Source of the DNA: Diplosphaera chodatii
Lineage: Eukaryota > Chlorophyta > Trebouxiophyceae > Prasiolales > Stichococcaceae
DNA: 64,000 nt
Reading direction: 5' to 3'
NCBI GenBank assembly: GCA_032358165.1
Contig: JAALGY010000053.1
Coordinates: 2,356,001-2,420,000 of the forward strand
Under the pieces are notes generated by a model. The model saw only the letters and a program-made list of their open reading frames with translations, did not search any database and had not been told where the DNA came from. Position 1 is the stretch's first letter, and each line of letters opens with the position of its first letter. Of this stretch, positions 47,185 through 58,741 are shown piece by piece. The translations under genes and the position numbers were made by a program.

Positions 47185-49331
47185 TTACAGAGGCAGGTTC
47201 AAACGCTGCATTATCGACTTCTCCATGAACATTGCCGCCCCGAACCTGCCAGCGGGGCGGTCGGCATCTGGCGCCGGGAACTGCAGGCTCTCGAAGTGCG
47301 CGCCGCACCCGCTCTCCGCGATCCACCGGGCATCCTGGTGCAGGTCGATGGTCAGGGGCTTAGGATGGTGCACAGTCTCCACAGGTGAATCGGCAAGCAC
47401 GAGACGCCCTGTCAGCTGGCAATGCACAACCGTCATTGCACAATAGAGCAATGCCTACCCTGAGCGTCTGCTCGTCCAGCTCGTCCGCAAATTGAGGGTC
47501 CTTGGAGCGGGCCACCATGTTCTTCGCCTCCTTGACCGATGTCGCGCCAAGGCGGCGCTGCAGGCAGCCGTCACACCCCTGCACAAACTGCTCGGCGGTG
47601 ATGCCGATGCGCTTGGCGCGCGGCACGCCGTAGCTGGGCGCATCATGGCTGCACACATGGGTAATGTACACCTCAGCAATGCGCATCTGTGGGAAAGGCA
47701 CCCATGGCAATGCATGTGCGGCTGGTGCAACCCCCAGTGCGCTCGCAGTCACCTGCCGGACAGGTCGCCGACCCTGATGGACTTGTTGATGCGGAGGCCG
47801 CCCATGTCCAGGTCCGAGATGACTGCATGCAGATGCATAGATGTGACCGCCAGCTTCGCAGGACCTCGCAGTTTTAGGAGCTCGTGCAACACCCGCAGTG
47901 TGCTGCACACGTGACACGCTTTCGAGCAGCAGCTACTGCAAGTGGAGGCTTACCCAGCACATCCACGTCCTGCAGCTCAGGCAGCCCAGCCAGGGTCCAC
48001 ACCAGGTAGTTCTCCTGGCGCTCCACCCAGCCGTGCACGCCCACGACCAGCAGGTTGCACCGCTTGGCAATGAGCCAGCCCACCAGCTCCTGCACACGAC
48101 ATGAGCAACTTGTGACTCGGTGAGCAACAATGCCGACCACCATGCCCTGTCAACTGCGGCTGGACAGCAACCAGGGTGCACTACACCACCCACGCTGGCC
48201 GCTGCGTCGTTCTCCACCACGAGGATGCATGCGGGCGGCTCCCCATCCCAGCTGACCTGGATGGTGTCGCCCTCCTCGTAGCCCAGGGTCCTCACTGCAA
48301 CACAACACCGCAACTGTTCGGCTGCTGGCCCTGCACAGGTGCTGTATGGTGCTGCGGCCCTAGATGACACAGCGTTGCATGTACCGCAGGTCAGCGCCGC
48401 CGCCGGCCAACTCACACAGGTCCTGGGAGTACTGCATATCGCTGCGCACGGCCCCATCCGCCGTTGTCACGGTGATGCGGGCGGCCGCGGCGATGGTCGT
48501 GCCGGGGGTGAACTTGCGGAAGTAGATGTCGCGCGGTGTGAAGGTGCGATCCAGAAGCTGTGCCGCGTCCCACATCGCCTCCTGCAGGTTCCTGGATGGC
48601 ACACACAACAGCACCCAGTGTTGACACATCGCCATGCTGCCATGGAGCAAACACAGCGGTCGAAGAGCCGCAAAGCAAAGGACAAGTGTCATCACAAGAG
48701 GCGGTGCCAACTCCCCACCTCTTGGAGAAGTCCTCGATGTTCTCCCATGCGTACTCCTCCGAGCGATGCGTGGTCCACACCTCGACACCACGGGCGAGGC
48801 ACTGCTTGAAGTGCTGCGCACCAGCACACAGGAGGTGTCATCAGCAGCCAAGCTCAAGGTGGCACTGTGCTGTCTGCCCGGACACAATGTGCAGCTGGAA
48901 GTCATGTGGCATGCCGGGGCAGGCTGCATGAGACAGCAAGGCAGCAGCGCGAGCAGTGCACACGTGCTGCCTCCGGATGAGCACGAGCAGCGCTCTCCTG
49001 TACGCGCCCTTCGAGAGGATGCAGCGCTCTCTGTCCGCGTACTCGGGTGCCAGCTGCCTCCCATACACGCGGACGTCTTGGCCATCGTCGCCCCTCAGCA
49101 CCTGCACCACTTGCTTCCCGCGGCCTGTGACCTGTGCAACAGCTTCACACTCGTCAGCGGGCGACAGAACCGAGCATTGTTCTTGGATGTCAGTGCAGCT
49201 TGCATCGCAAGGCACAAAGGGCTGCAGCTTACCACATTCAGCAATGGATATTCGCGGTAGTGCCGCCGGTGTGCCTTGATTGCGGCCAGGACCCTGGTGA
49301 TCCTATCATGCTTCGCCTGCAGGGTGACCAT
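47185..49331 (-). CDS. Toprim-fold protein resembling Spo11/topoisomerase VI subunit A
   Basis: Nine exons with good splice sites run from about 49331 to the stop at 47185. In order they encode KHDRITRVLAAIKAHRRHYR; GRGKQVVQVLRGDDGQDVRV; CLARGVEVWTTHRSEEYAW; AAQLLDRTFTPRDIYFRKF; and CILVVENDAAASV. Then follow LIAKRCNLLVVGVHGWVER, VISDLDMGGLRINKS, EVYITHVCSHDAPSYGVPRA and AKNMVARSKDPQFADELDEQ. The last exon ends IMQRLNLPL. The invariant Glu in VVENDA, a G-containing strand-loop and the D-x-D motif in SDLDMGGLRI match the Toprim core as in TopoVI-A and Spo11 (VVEKDA, then TGKG, then DxDPYG). DIYFRK could stand in the catalytic-Tyr region, but the usual context is missing. It may be a divergent Spo11-like protein, a JetD/DUF2220-like Toprim, or another nuclease. 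The start is uncertain. Confidence 0.5.
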
Positions 49332-49823
49332 GTCCCCATCTGCGACAGCGCCCTCGGCTCGAAGACGGACTACGCCCGGCGGCTGGCTGGCCGCATGTGC
49401 CAGAGGCCTTCGGCCGCTCTACAGCATGTACAGGCCCGCCAACAGCCTCGTCACTAGGGTGGCCACTGCGCAGAGCATCCAGGAATGCATGTCACAGGTC
49501 TCGACGGCAGGTCGCAATGTATCAATCTCTGATTTACACGCCGGCAAGGGGCACGCATCAACGGCATCGTCCTGCTACATCTGAGACCCACACACGAGGG
49601 CTATGCAACGTCTGCCAGCAAGGCTTAAAGCTTTGTTGCTACTTCCCACCGGGGCACATAGAGGAGTAGCGCAGTCTCAGGGCGCAACACAAAGTGAAAG
49701 TGAAACTGCGGCGCTGGGCCACCCTGTGGCAAAACTTAGTTGCCACGAGCCCCGAAAGCCCGAAACGGATGCACACGCACTGCAATTGGGTCTGCGCAGC
49801 ATAGGAGACAAACTGACTATCTG
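49332..49823. promoter_or_regulatory. Divergent spacer between the Toprim gene and tryptophan synthase alpha
   Basis: About 490 bp. It must hold the promoter of the plus-strand gene at 49824 and probably that of the minus-strand gene. A first exon of the Toprim gene here is possible. No core motif is recognised. Confidence 0.3.
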
Positions 49824-52163
49824 ATGGCGGCTGTGCTGGCGACACCGTGCTGCGAGGCATCGTTGGCCGCCTGCGCAAGGTGGTCCGACACACTGCAGCC
49901 TGCATCCCTCACCACAGCACGGCCAAACACCAGCAACGCGGGCCCGGCAGCAGGTAGCTCAGCTCGACGGTTGCTTCGACAATTTTGCAGCAGGCGATCA
50001 GCCTCTGTCTTCTGCCAAAGACGGCCGGCTGTCATGGCGGCTGTTGCAGCTGGGAGGGCCTCGATCAGTGGGCGATTGGATGAACTGCGGCAACAACGCA
50101 AGTGCGCCATCAGTGACTGGCTTGCAAAAGTGCTCCCTCGCCTTGACATGCGCTCCCTCTGCATGTGCACTGCTCGCGTTGCAGATTGTGCCGCACAGTC
50201 AGCGGACTCCTGGCATTGCTGCGCAGCCTGACACGCAACATCGACGCGCATGACACCAATCCATGCTGCAGGGTGGCGTTCATCCCCTTCATCACAGCGG
50301 GCGATCCCGACCTGGACACCACAGCCGAGGCGATGCTGCGGCTAGACCGCGCCGGCGCCACGGTCATTGAGCTGGGGGTGCCCTACTCGGTGCGCCTCAC
50401 TGCTGCGCCAACGAGCGCTGCGCATCTTTGCCTTGTCGCGGCCAGCTGTGACGCAGACGCAACATCGCGCATGCACGTGTCGGCACCCGCCCCGGGCCAA
50501 CAGCACGCTCCTGTGCTTGGGCACAGGACCCGCTGGCGGACGGCCCCGTCATCCAGTCGGCCTCCACGCGGGCGCTGGACGGCGACACGACGCTGGACGG
50601 GGTGCTGGGCATGCTGCGGGGGGTGTCGGGGCAGCTGACGGCGCCCGTTGTCATGTTCACCTACTACAACCCCATCATGGCGCGCACCCCGGAGGTGTTC
50701 TGCCAGCAGGCCCGCGACGCTGGCGCCTCAGGTGGGAGGCCCAGCCTGCGCATGTGAACGCAGGTGCCAAAGACAGGAGGGACATGCCACCTGGCCGAGC
50801 CTCGGACAGAGCAGGGTACCTGCGGGGTGTGCCCGGCGGCCACAGCTGCAGGCGCAGGCCTCCTGTCCGATGCTTCACCTGGGAGGGGTTTCTTGAAGCT
50901 GTGAGGCGGCGCCTTCTGTCAGCTGCACTCCGTGAGGGCCGTATGAGGTGCCTGCAAAGTTCCACACACTCTGCACCGCTATGTCACAGGGCTGCTGGTG
51001 CCGGACCTGCCGCTGGAGGAGACGGATGTCATCCGGTCTGCAGCGGAGGCGGCCGACCTGGAGCTGGTGCTGCTCACGACGCCCACCACGCCGCTGGACC
51101 GTGCGAAGCGCATCGCCGCCGCCAGCCAGGGCTTCGTGTACCTGGTGTCCGTCGCAGGTGCGGTTCAAGTGTGTGGCGCAGCAGTCTGACGGTAGCTTGG
51201 CAGCAAAAACAGTGCTGGGCAGCTTAATCAAAACCCGTTGGAGGCAACGGGTTGCAAGCGTGTGCGATGAAGCAGACCAACGAACGAGGCCTCGCTGTGA
51301 CAGGCGGGCCACACTATGACGAGACACAGTATTTTCAGAGCACTGTCTGAGCACACAAGGCGCACCCAGCAGCACATCAAATCAACCGACCGGGTTCTGC
51401 CGCATGCAACCGGATCGAAGGATCATCGTATCAGCCAAGCTTTGCCCCAACGCGCAGGCGTGACGGGAACGCGGGTGAAGACGGAGGCGCGGGTGGAGGG
51501 CCTCATCTCCTCGCTGCGGGAGGCGACCGACAAGGCCATCTGCGTCGGCTTTGGCGTATCCGGACCCGACCAGGTGCGGGCACAAGCCAGCAGACAGCGT
51601 AGGCAATACAAGTGTACGACATATTGGTCATGGGTCCGTGTGCGGTGGCAGCGAGTTTTGCGGCCTCCTATCCTGGAGGAATGGGAGCTGGGACTCGGAG
51701 TTGTTTGTGGAGCTGCGGTGGAGCTGCGGATTAGTGTTTGCCATCATTGCCCAGCAGCAGGCTGGACTTGACATCCGCAACCTGGTCCACAGCGGGTGTC
51801 ATGTGTCAGCGGACAAGTGTGTCCATTAAGCTTGTGTCATGTGCCATGCAGGCCAGGGAGCTCAAGTCGTGGGGCGCAGATGGCGTCATCGTTGGCAGCG
51901 CGCTCGTTAGGGCCCTGGGCGAGGCATCCTCAAAGGTGCAGCCCCACCGTTGCCGCCATATGACCGCCCATGTGCCATCCAAAGCCACTAGTGCCGAGCC
52001 TTGCAGCACTCAATGCACCTTGGTCGTCCAGACCTCCACCTACCGCTGTGCACATGACCGAAGCGCTGTCGCTGAGGCTATCTGACGTTCTGCCGGGATG
52101 TTGCAGGAGGAGGGGTTGGAGGCGCTCTCAAAGCTGGCGCACAGCATCAGCGATGCACTGTGA
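49824..52163 (+). CDS. trpA: Tryptophan synthase alpha subunit, plastid-targeted
   Basis: It converts indole-3-glycerol phosphate to indole and glyceraldehyde-3-phosphate in the last steps of tryptophan synthesis. Seven exons start near 49824, 50272, 50529, 50989, 51459, 51851 and 52110. The first 68 or so residues form a plastid transit peptide (Arg/Ala/Ser-rich, almost no acid). The core opens with [10 protein letters not shown] joined to [20 protein letters not shown]. The catalytic Glu lies in VIELGVPYS and the catalytic Asp in DPLADGP, across an intron. [45 protein letters not shown] and [12 protein letters not shown] follow in standard order. The protein ends [14 protein letters not shown]. 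Length and motif order match free-standing TrpA; no TrpB fusion is visible. Confidence 0.95.
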
Positions 52164-52448
52164 TGGGCTCCTCAGATGCGTCAAACGAATGACAGTCTTT
52201 CACCAGCTAGCTGACCAGACTCACCACTAGCGAGTACACTTTTTAGGCAGCGTAGTCCATCAAGTATCGCAGTTTGCTTTCTGGTTTGACCAACGGTTCC
52301 GAACGAAGTAGCCTGCAATCAATTATGTGCAGCATGAAGCAAACCCCAAAGTCCGACGGACGTCACACCGCTGCTTTATACGTGGCCAATGCCTGGCCTG
52401 CTCAGGCGTGTACGTGCTTGTGAACAATGCGACGGAGACGGCAGGCAG
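52164..52448. other. Convergent spacer between trpA and the branching enzyme
   Basis: Only about 285 bp separates the two converging stops. It is A/T-richer than its flanks; no coding content. Confidence 0.4.
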
Positions 52449-55400
52449 CTACTCTGGCACCCGGGCGTAGGCGACCACAGTGCGCGCTGGCGACAGCACT
52501 TGCATGGAGTGCGGGCGGTTGTTGAAGTTCGTCTCCGGCTGGCCTGCAGCACCATGGGCATGGTGGCTTGTGCACTGGTCGAGCCCAGCACCGTCTGCTG
52601 GACACAGGCACCGAGCGGGTCGGTCTACACTGCATTCTGTAGTGCTAGTCCGCCAGCGTCTCGACTGTGCTAGGAGGTGTCCATCATGCATCAGGAGAGG
52701 GCATTGCATGATTGCCATTTGCTGCGCTCACCACCCACACCTAGATGCATCAGACAAGGCGCAGTGCATTACTGCCGCCCTTGCTGCGGCCGACACCCAC
52801 ACCTGGGACGCCCTCAGGCTGCGTGAAGTGGTCGACGCCGTGGCCCAGGCGGCCCCGCCCGCCAAAGCGCTCTTCGTCAGAGTCCAGCACCACCCTGTAC
52901 TTGCCACCCTCTCCTGCACCCACCTGCAGGTGCAGCATGAGTGGACCCACTGGTTGTTGTCATAATACGCCGATGTCGGGGTTTGGCACCTGCAAGACGA
53001 CTGTGGCAAGGCAAGGCAAGGTAGGCGGGAGCACACCTTCAGGCCCTCATAATCCTGGGTGGGGCTGAAGTTGAAGACCCAGACCAGTGGCCCGCGCTCT
53101 GCCACGATCACCTTGGCGAGCGAGCAACAAGTCTCACACGAAGACAGGGCTGGAAGATGGCTGGCTGATGTGCCAGCAGTCTACCAAACTACATAGCCAG
53201 CATCGCCTACTTGCACCCACCCCGCAGCCCGGATGCAGACTGTCATTTCACATGTCCAGTCACCTGCCGGTCATCATCGGCGTGTGCAATCTGGTGGGCT
53301 GATGTCAGGAAGCTGTACTCATCGTCTGCTGCGTGCAATGCCACCTGTGGGTTGCAGGCATGACGCCAGGATTTGGCGAAGCATCTCAGGTATGACATGC
53401 TGCTGGTTTACATCCAGCAAAGAACGTGCGACATGCTGCAGCCCGGACCTCGAACGCCAGCAGGTCGCCGTAGCGCAGGTGCCCGCTGTCGGCCAGGCCC
53501 CACTGGCGGCGCGCATACTCGTGGCTCCAGCCGTTGCCCTCCCTGTATGGAAAGGCATCACCCATCGCCATGCTGGACATGCCGCGAGGTCGTGGTGTAG
53601 GTTAGGCATCATCCTAACTTCAATTGGTGAGTGGATGTGCCTGTCTGCAGCGACGCATGCCAAAGGGGAGTGAGTCTTGTGTTCTGAACTTCGATAGCTG
53701 CGAAAGGGCACCTGGGGAAGTCGATCCACTCGGGGTGGCCAAACTCGTTGCCCATGAAGCCCAGCCATGCATCCCCACCAATCGCCATCGTCACCTGCGG
53801 TGTGGACGGAGCACACGCAAGTTGAGGTTGTGTGCCATGCGAGGGCTCCTGCGGCTGCTGGTGCTGGTGTGCACTCGGGCAGGCTGGCAGGTCATGTTTA
53901 CCCAGGGCAGCGCAACCTGAGGTGCAACAACTGATGCGTTCGAGGTAACGGCAGCTCTCAAGCAGCCTTTTGTGACCAAAGGGCGCTAGCCGCTGAAAGG
54001 ACAGCTGCTCACCGCACGAATCATCTTGTGCAGCGCATTGCCGCGCTCGATGGCTGGGGAGGGCGCCTGCAGGTTGGACATCCCGTCATACATCTCCGCA
54101 CCCATCAGCCGCCAGGCTGCAGGGACAACGTACAAGGGCGTTAAGGGCACCCATGGGGCCTGGGCTATATCCTCAAAGGCTGCACTGCGTCCCATCATGT
54201 GCTGTCACTGTCAGCAGTGTATACCCTGCGCTCCTTGCAAGCTGTGTGTCCAGAAACAGAGGCCTGGCACTCTGACACCATGCTTGCAGCATCAGCTGGC
54301 ACAAGAACATCTGATATGAATTAGAACTGCCCTCACCAATGGTCTGGTCGCCGACAATCGCCTGGTCATGGCACTCGGCATATGCGACGCTCTTCTCCGT
54401 GTACCGGCGGTTGCACAACGTGCCCACCAAGTCCTGCAGCAGGGAGCCAGTCACCCTGTTGTCGCCCCAATAATTCAAGATGCAGTGCTGCTGCAGTAGG
54501 CCACGCACTCACACTCTTGCACGCATCATGCCCATGAACGACTGAAGCTGACTCGTGACTCGGGGGCAAGGGCACATACCGACATGCGCCAGTGCTCGTC
54601 GCGCGTGTGCTTCAGCAGCTGGACCCAGAAGTCGGGCAGACCCATCGCGAGGCGCGCGTCGAAGCCAACGCCGCCCTCGGCAACCGGACGGCACAGCGCG
54701 GGCATGCCGCTGACGTCTTCCGCGATGGTGACCGCCGACGGCAGCACCTGGTGCACCTGCACATCCCGCACATCAGAGTCATGACAGCGGTCAAGAGAAG
54801 TTATGCGGCCGGGTAGGCTCGAGTGGTACACACGAACTGTGAGACATGTGCAGGTAGCCGTCATGGATGCAGTGAGTGACACACCAGCTCGTTGGCGAGC
54901 ATCAGGTACACGATGGCGTCCACGTTGGCAGCTGGGGAGAAGTAGTCAGAGTAGCCGCCGCTGAAGGTGGTGTCGATGCCGTGGTGGTGGTACAGCATCG
55001 ATGTCACGCCGTCAAACCGGAAGCCGTCAAACCTGCGGCATGCGAAGCTGCATGTCTTCTACCGCACCCAGGTGGTGTGTACAGCATTGCCGCGCCCAGC
55101 AGCATGAGCAGCATGTATTGCGGTCGTCAAGTGGATGGCGTGGGCACCTGAACTCCTCGAGCCACCAGCGCAGGTTGGACAGCAGGTACCGCAGCACCTG
55201 GGCTGCGCACAGGACAGGGTTGGATCTTGGACCGCCTCTGCACATGTAGCCTGGGCAGCCGCAGGCAGTCAGCAGACCAATGGTGTCAAATATGTTGCTG
55301 CTCACCTCCCAGTTTGCGTAGTTGAATAACCGGCTGTCCCACTGGCGGTGGTAGCCCGCTTCTCCTGCGACAGGAGTGTTGCTCGGGCTTCGGCCCACCT

Positions 55401-57684
55401 GCCTGACAGTGGCCGGATGAGCATCACATCTGTCACTGCGGTACGTCATGCTGCCTGCGAAAGCTGACCTGAGCAGAAGTAGCCGTCCTCGCCGCCCTGG
55501 CCCATGTCAAACCCTGCCAGCCCATCATCCGCGTTGCTGGAGATGTGCGAGTGCACCACGTCCAGCAGCACGACCAGGCCCATGCCATGCGCAGTGTCCA
55601 CCAGGGCCTGCGCACGTCCGTCACTGAACGTGCAGCTGCGCTTGCCTGCCGTGCCAAACAGCATGTGCAAGCGGAGCAAGGGAACACTGCGCAGCTCCAG
55701 ACCGCTGTGCAATATGTTGTACAGGATCTACAGACCCAAACCCTCAGCTCAGGGCTCGCCTTCAGTTCCTCGGGCGTGCCGCAGCGCGAGGCGACGGCAA
55801 AGGGGTTGGTGACGTGGTAGCCGAAGGAGCCGTAGTAGGCGTGCTCCTGCACCGCCATGAGCTGCACGGCGGTGTACCCCGCCGCCTTGATGCGCGGCAG
55901 CACCGCGTCTGCAGCAGTGTGTGCACCCGGATGAGTGAGGCCACATAACCTAAGAGGGAGGTGGCGCTCGAGGGGCACTCATGACCTGGGAGGTAGTGCT
56001 GGAACCAGGGGTCTGGGGGTGCACACAGGCGGGCGGCGTGAGGCAGTGTCTGCCTCACGCCGCCTGCACCCGCCCACCCCAGCGAGAGACATGACCGCAC
56101 CGCGGAACTCCAGGTAGGAGGCGACCTTGGGCTGCTCCGAGGACATGCCCACGTGCGCCTCGTAGATGCGGAGCGATGCGGGCCGCGGCGGACGGTCGTG
56201 CTGCCTGCAAGCAGAAGCCTGCGTTTGCACATCACGCCGTGCCGGTGAGCATCGCCAGTTGCACCACCAGGAGCAGGGCTACACAGCTCTAGACGCCACG
56301 CATAGGCTTCTCAGTGCAGCGGGTGGCCAACATGTGCATGGAGTGGGCATGCCTCACAGTGAGTTCAGCTGGTGGCACTGCTGCTCTGACAGGGCCGCAC
56401 CAGCGGTGTTGCTCGTGCTGCGGCGGCGCCCAGTGCACGCCGTCAAAGCGGGCGCCCATTTGCCCCGGCGGCGCGACCGCGCGGCGCGCCCATGCGGGCA
56501 GCCGGTCCACCGCGTGCCCGTCGTGCAGCGTCAGCCGCACCTTGACCCGCGAGCCGTGCGGGACCGCCGGGCCGTCGGGGCCTGCGTGCCGGCCCACAGC
56601 AGACATGGTCATTGGCCAGCATCAGCATCAGCAGCACCAGCAGCTTCCATGGGAGCTGATCCCGTGATATGTCGCACGACAACCGGCAAGCATAGATAGC
56701 ACGAAGTCATGTAAGCCGCTGCTGATCCATTAAACGAATGGTTGGCAGCAGCGGGCACCGTGCGGGAGCCGCACGCTCCAGACGCCGTACTCGCCACGCT
56801 CCAGCGGCGTGTCCCATCTCCAGCCATTGAAGTCCCCTGTTTGCCAGTGACACCATGTCATTACGCGTAGCCCTCTGGCGCCGTGAACCAGGTGGTCCAT
56901 GTCACAGCTTGCTTGATCTACCCACGTGCAGGAGCCCTTTCCAGCCGTTCAGGAAAGCAGCGCACACCTATGAGGTGTACAGCCGTAACGGCGGGCGCCC
57001 ACTCTCGATATGTGATTGCGTCCTCCCCTTGTACAAGGCCAAAGACCTCGTATCCCTGTAAACACCCACGTTCACAACCATGTGCCAAACCTGTGTTGGA
57101 CCCTGATGCGGAGACAAACAAGTGAAGCCATCCTTGGCCTGCAGCAGCTCGGCTGGGCTCTTCCAGTCAAGTTGCACAAGGAGGTTCTGGAGCACCTTTG
57201 CAAAGTCTGCCAGCGAGCCTTCAGCACCGTCAATGGCGTCTCGCGTGCGGCGGTACTGTGCATAGCGGTACCTGAGGTGATCCGCATGCTCTGCCAGCTG
57301 CGGATCAGTGTCTACGATGCCCTGCACAATTACATATTGGGGAGTGCTCGGTGCATAGGCACAGTGGTCGGACCCTCAACCATACGGGGCCTGCTGTGGT
57401 GAACCAGCCTTCACACACGCCATCATCAACCCGGCAGTGCTCACCAGTCCATCATGTCCAGGTACACCTGCTGCCGCAGCCGCGGTTATCGATCGCTTTC
57501 GCTGCAGTCGTTCCGGTGGCTGGTACCACCGCATCACAGGCAACTTGCATATGCGGCTTCTATAACATGAGCAGCACCGGCTGCTGCCGCGCTGTTTGTT
57601 GGGCTGAAGTGCTGCTGCGGTGGCATGTTCCTGCTGAGAGGAGGCACACCTAGTGCACCTACCTACTCTCTGAAGCAGATGCAT
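52449..57684 (-). CDS. SBE: 1,4-alpha-glucan (starch/glycogen) branching enzyme, GH13
   Basis: It forms alpha-1,6 branches in starch or glycogen, probably in the plastid. Many exons run from about 57684 to the TAG at 52449. Family landmarks in order: [20 protein letters not shown] (N-terminal helix), [20 protein letters not shown] (CBM48), [33 protein letters not shown] followed by [24 protein letters not shown] (GH13 motif I), [12 protein letters not shown] joined to [12 protein letters not shown] (motif II with the nucleophile Asp), [10 protein letters not shown] (motif III, acid/base Glu), [17 protein letters not shown] (motif IV), [35 protein letters not shown] and [17 protein letters not shown]. 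Motif IV has Cys where plant enzymes have Ser (SHD). The 5' exon is uncertain: GTGCAG at 57327 is an acceptor, so a leader exon lies upstream, perhaps within 57376-57684. Confidence 0.93.
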
Positions 57685-58741
57685 CTGTCATCTGTGGTGC
57701 CATGCACACGCTGCATGCAGAACGAGGCGCAGGTGTGAATGATCTGGTGTCGATTTGATTAGTAAGCTACTGCGGAAGCATTGCACGTCCGTTGTGTCGG
57801 CATAACACAACAGTGGGTTAGTGATAGTGAACTTATGCTACATGCAAAACGCGAAGATGCCGAGCAACAAACGTTGGAGTTGCAGTGAATTGCAGTCAGC
57901 ATGCTGCAGGGTGGGGCAGGAACGCTTTGCTGCTTGAAGTCACTGCGGCACTGTATGCCTGCCACAACAGTGATCAGTGTCATTACATGTCAGTAACAGC
58001 AGGTAACCAAAGACGTGGACCCCCCAACTACTGCACTCTGAACGGCATTGCTGAGCAATGCAGAATGGCAGATCAGGACAGCAGTAGTGCAAGCTTCAGC
58101 CACCGGACGAGAATGATCTATCAGTACCCACTTGCAACCACAAAGCTACCATCCTGCTGCTGCAGCTACAGCAGTGGGCCCCTTGAGTGATGCCGCCCAG
58201 TGACTGGCTGGCATACCAAAACCGTGTGCGAGGGCACACGAAAAATCCCACAGCCAGGCCCACTGCTGAGCCGTCGTGACAACACCGCGCTGCCGCTGCT
58301 GCTGCAGCAGCGGTCGCCGGGTCGCCTTGCATCACTTGCTCGTTGCAGCAGCGCCTCTCAGTCGTTGCAGCCAGCCGCTCGATGACAGCGGCAGACTGCG
58401 CAAGCTACGCCATGTCGCTGCTCTTGACAAAAGTACATGTGTGGATGGTCGGCTGCCCTGGGTTGCCAAAAGCTTCTTACACATGCGCATGCGCATCCCC
58501 CGGTGCCTGAGAGCAGAAGGCGGGGTCATCACTACATGCACGCAGCTGACATATGAAACAGGAGGCAACCATGACGGTCCTTGGCATATTGACAGAATAG
58601 GGCTCTCAGCACCACAGATCGATGGGGTTCCTCAGGCATCAACAAGCAGAGGAAGTGCACGCAGAGCAAATGCGCACCGGGCCAGGGTGCATCCTGGGCG
58701 CCCCACCGAAGCTCTCCTCATCGTATGTCTGCACAGGCAGG
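57685..58741. other. Intergenic region between the branching enzyme and the acetate transporter
   Basis: About 1 kb, with both flanking genes on the minus strand. It should hold the branching-enzyme promoter. It includes an imperfect CTG/CAG-rich palindrome near 58293-58314. No supported exon. Confidence 0.4.

Noticed and set aside
46834..47388. Plus-strand 184-codon frame
   Set aside because: It overlaps in antisense the last exon of the Toprim gene, which has proper splice sites and a stop at 47185.
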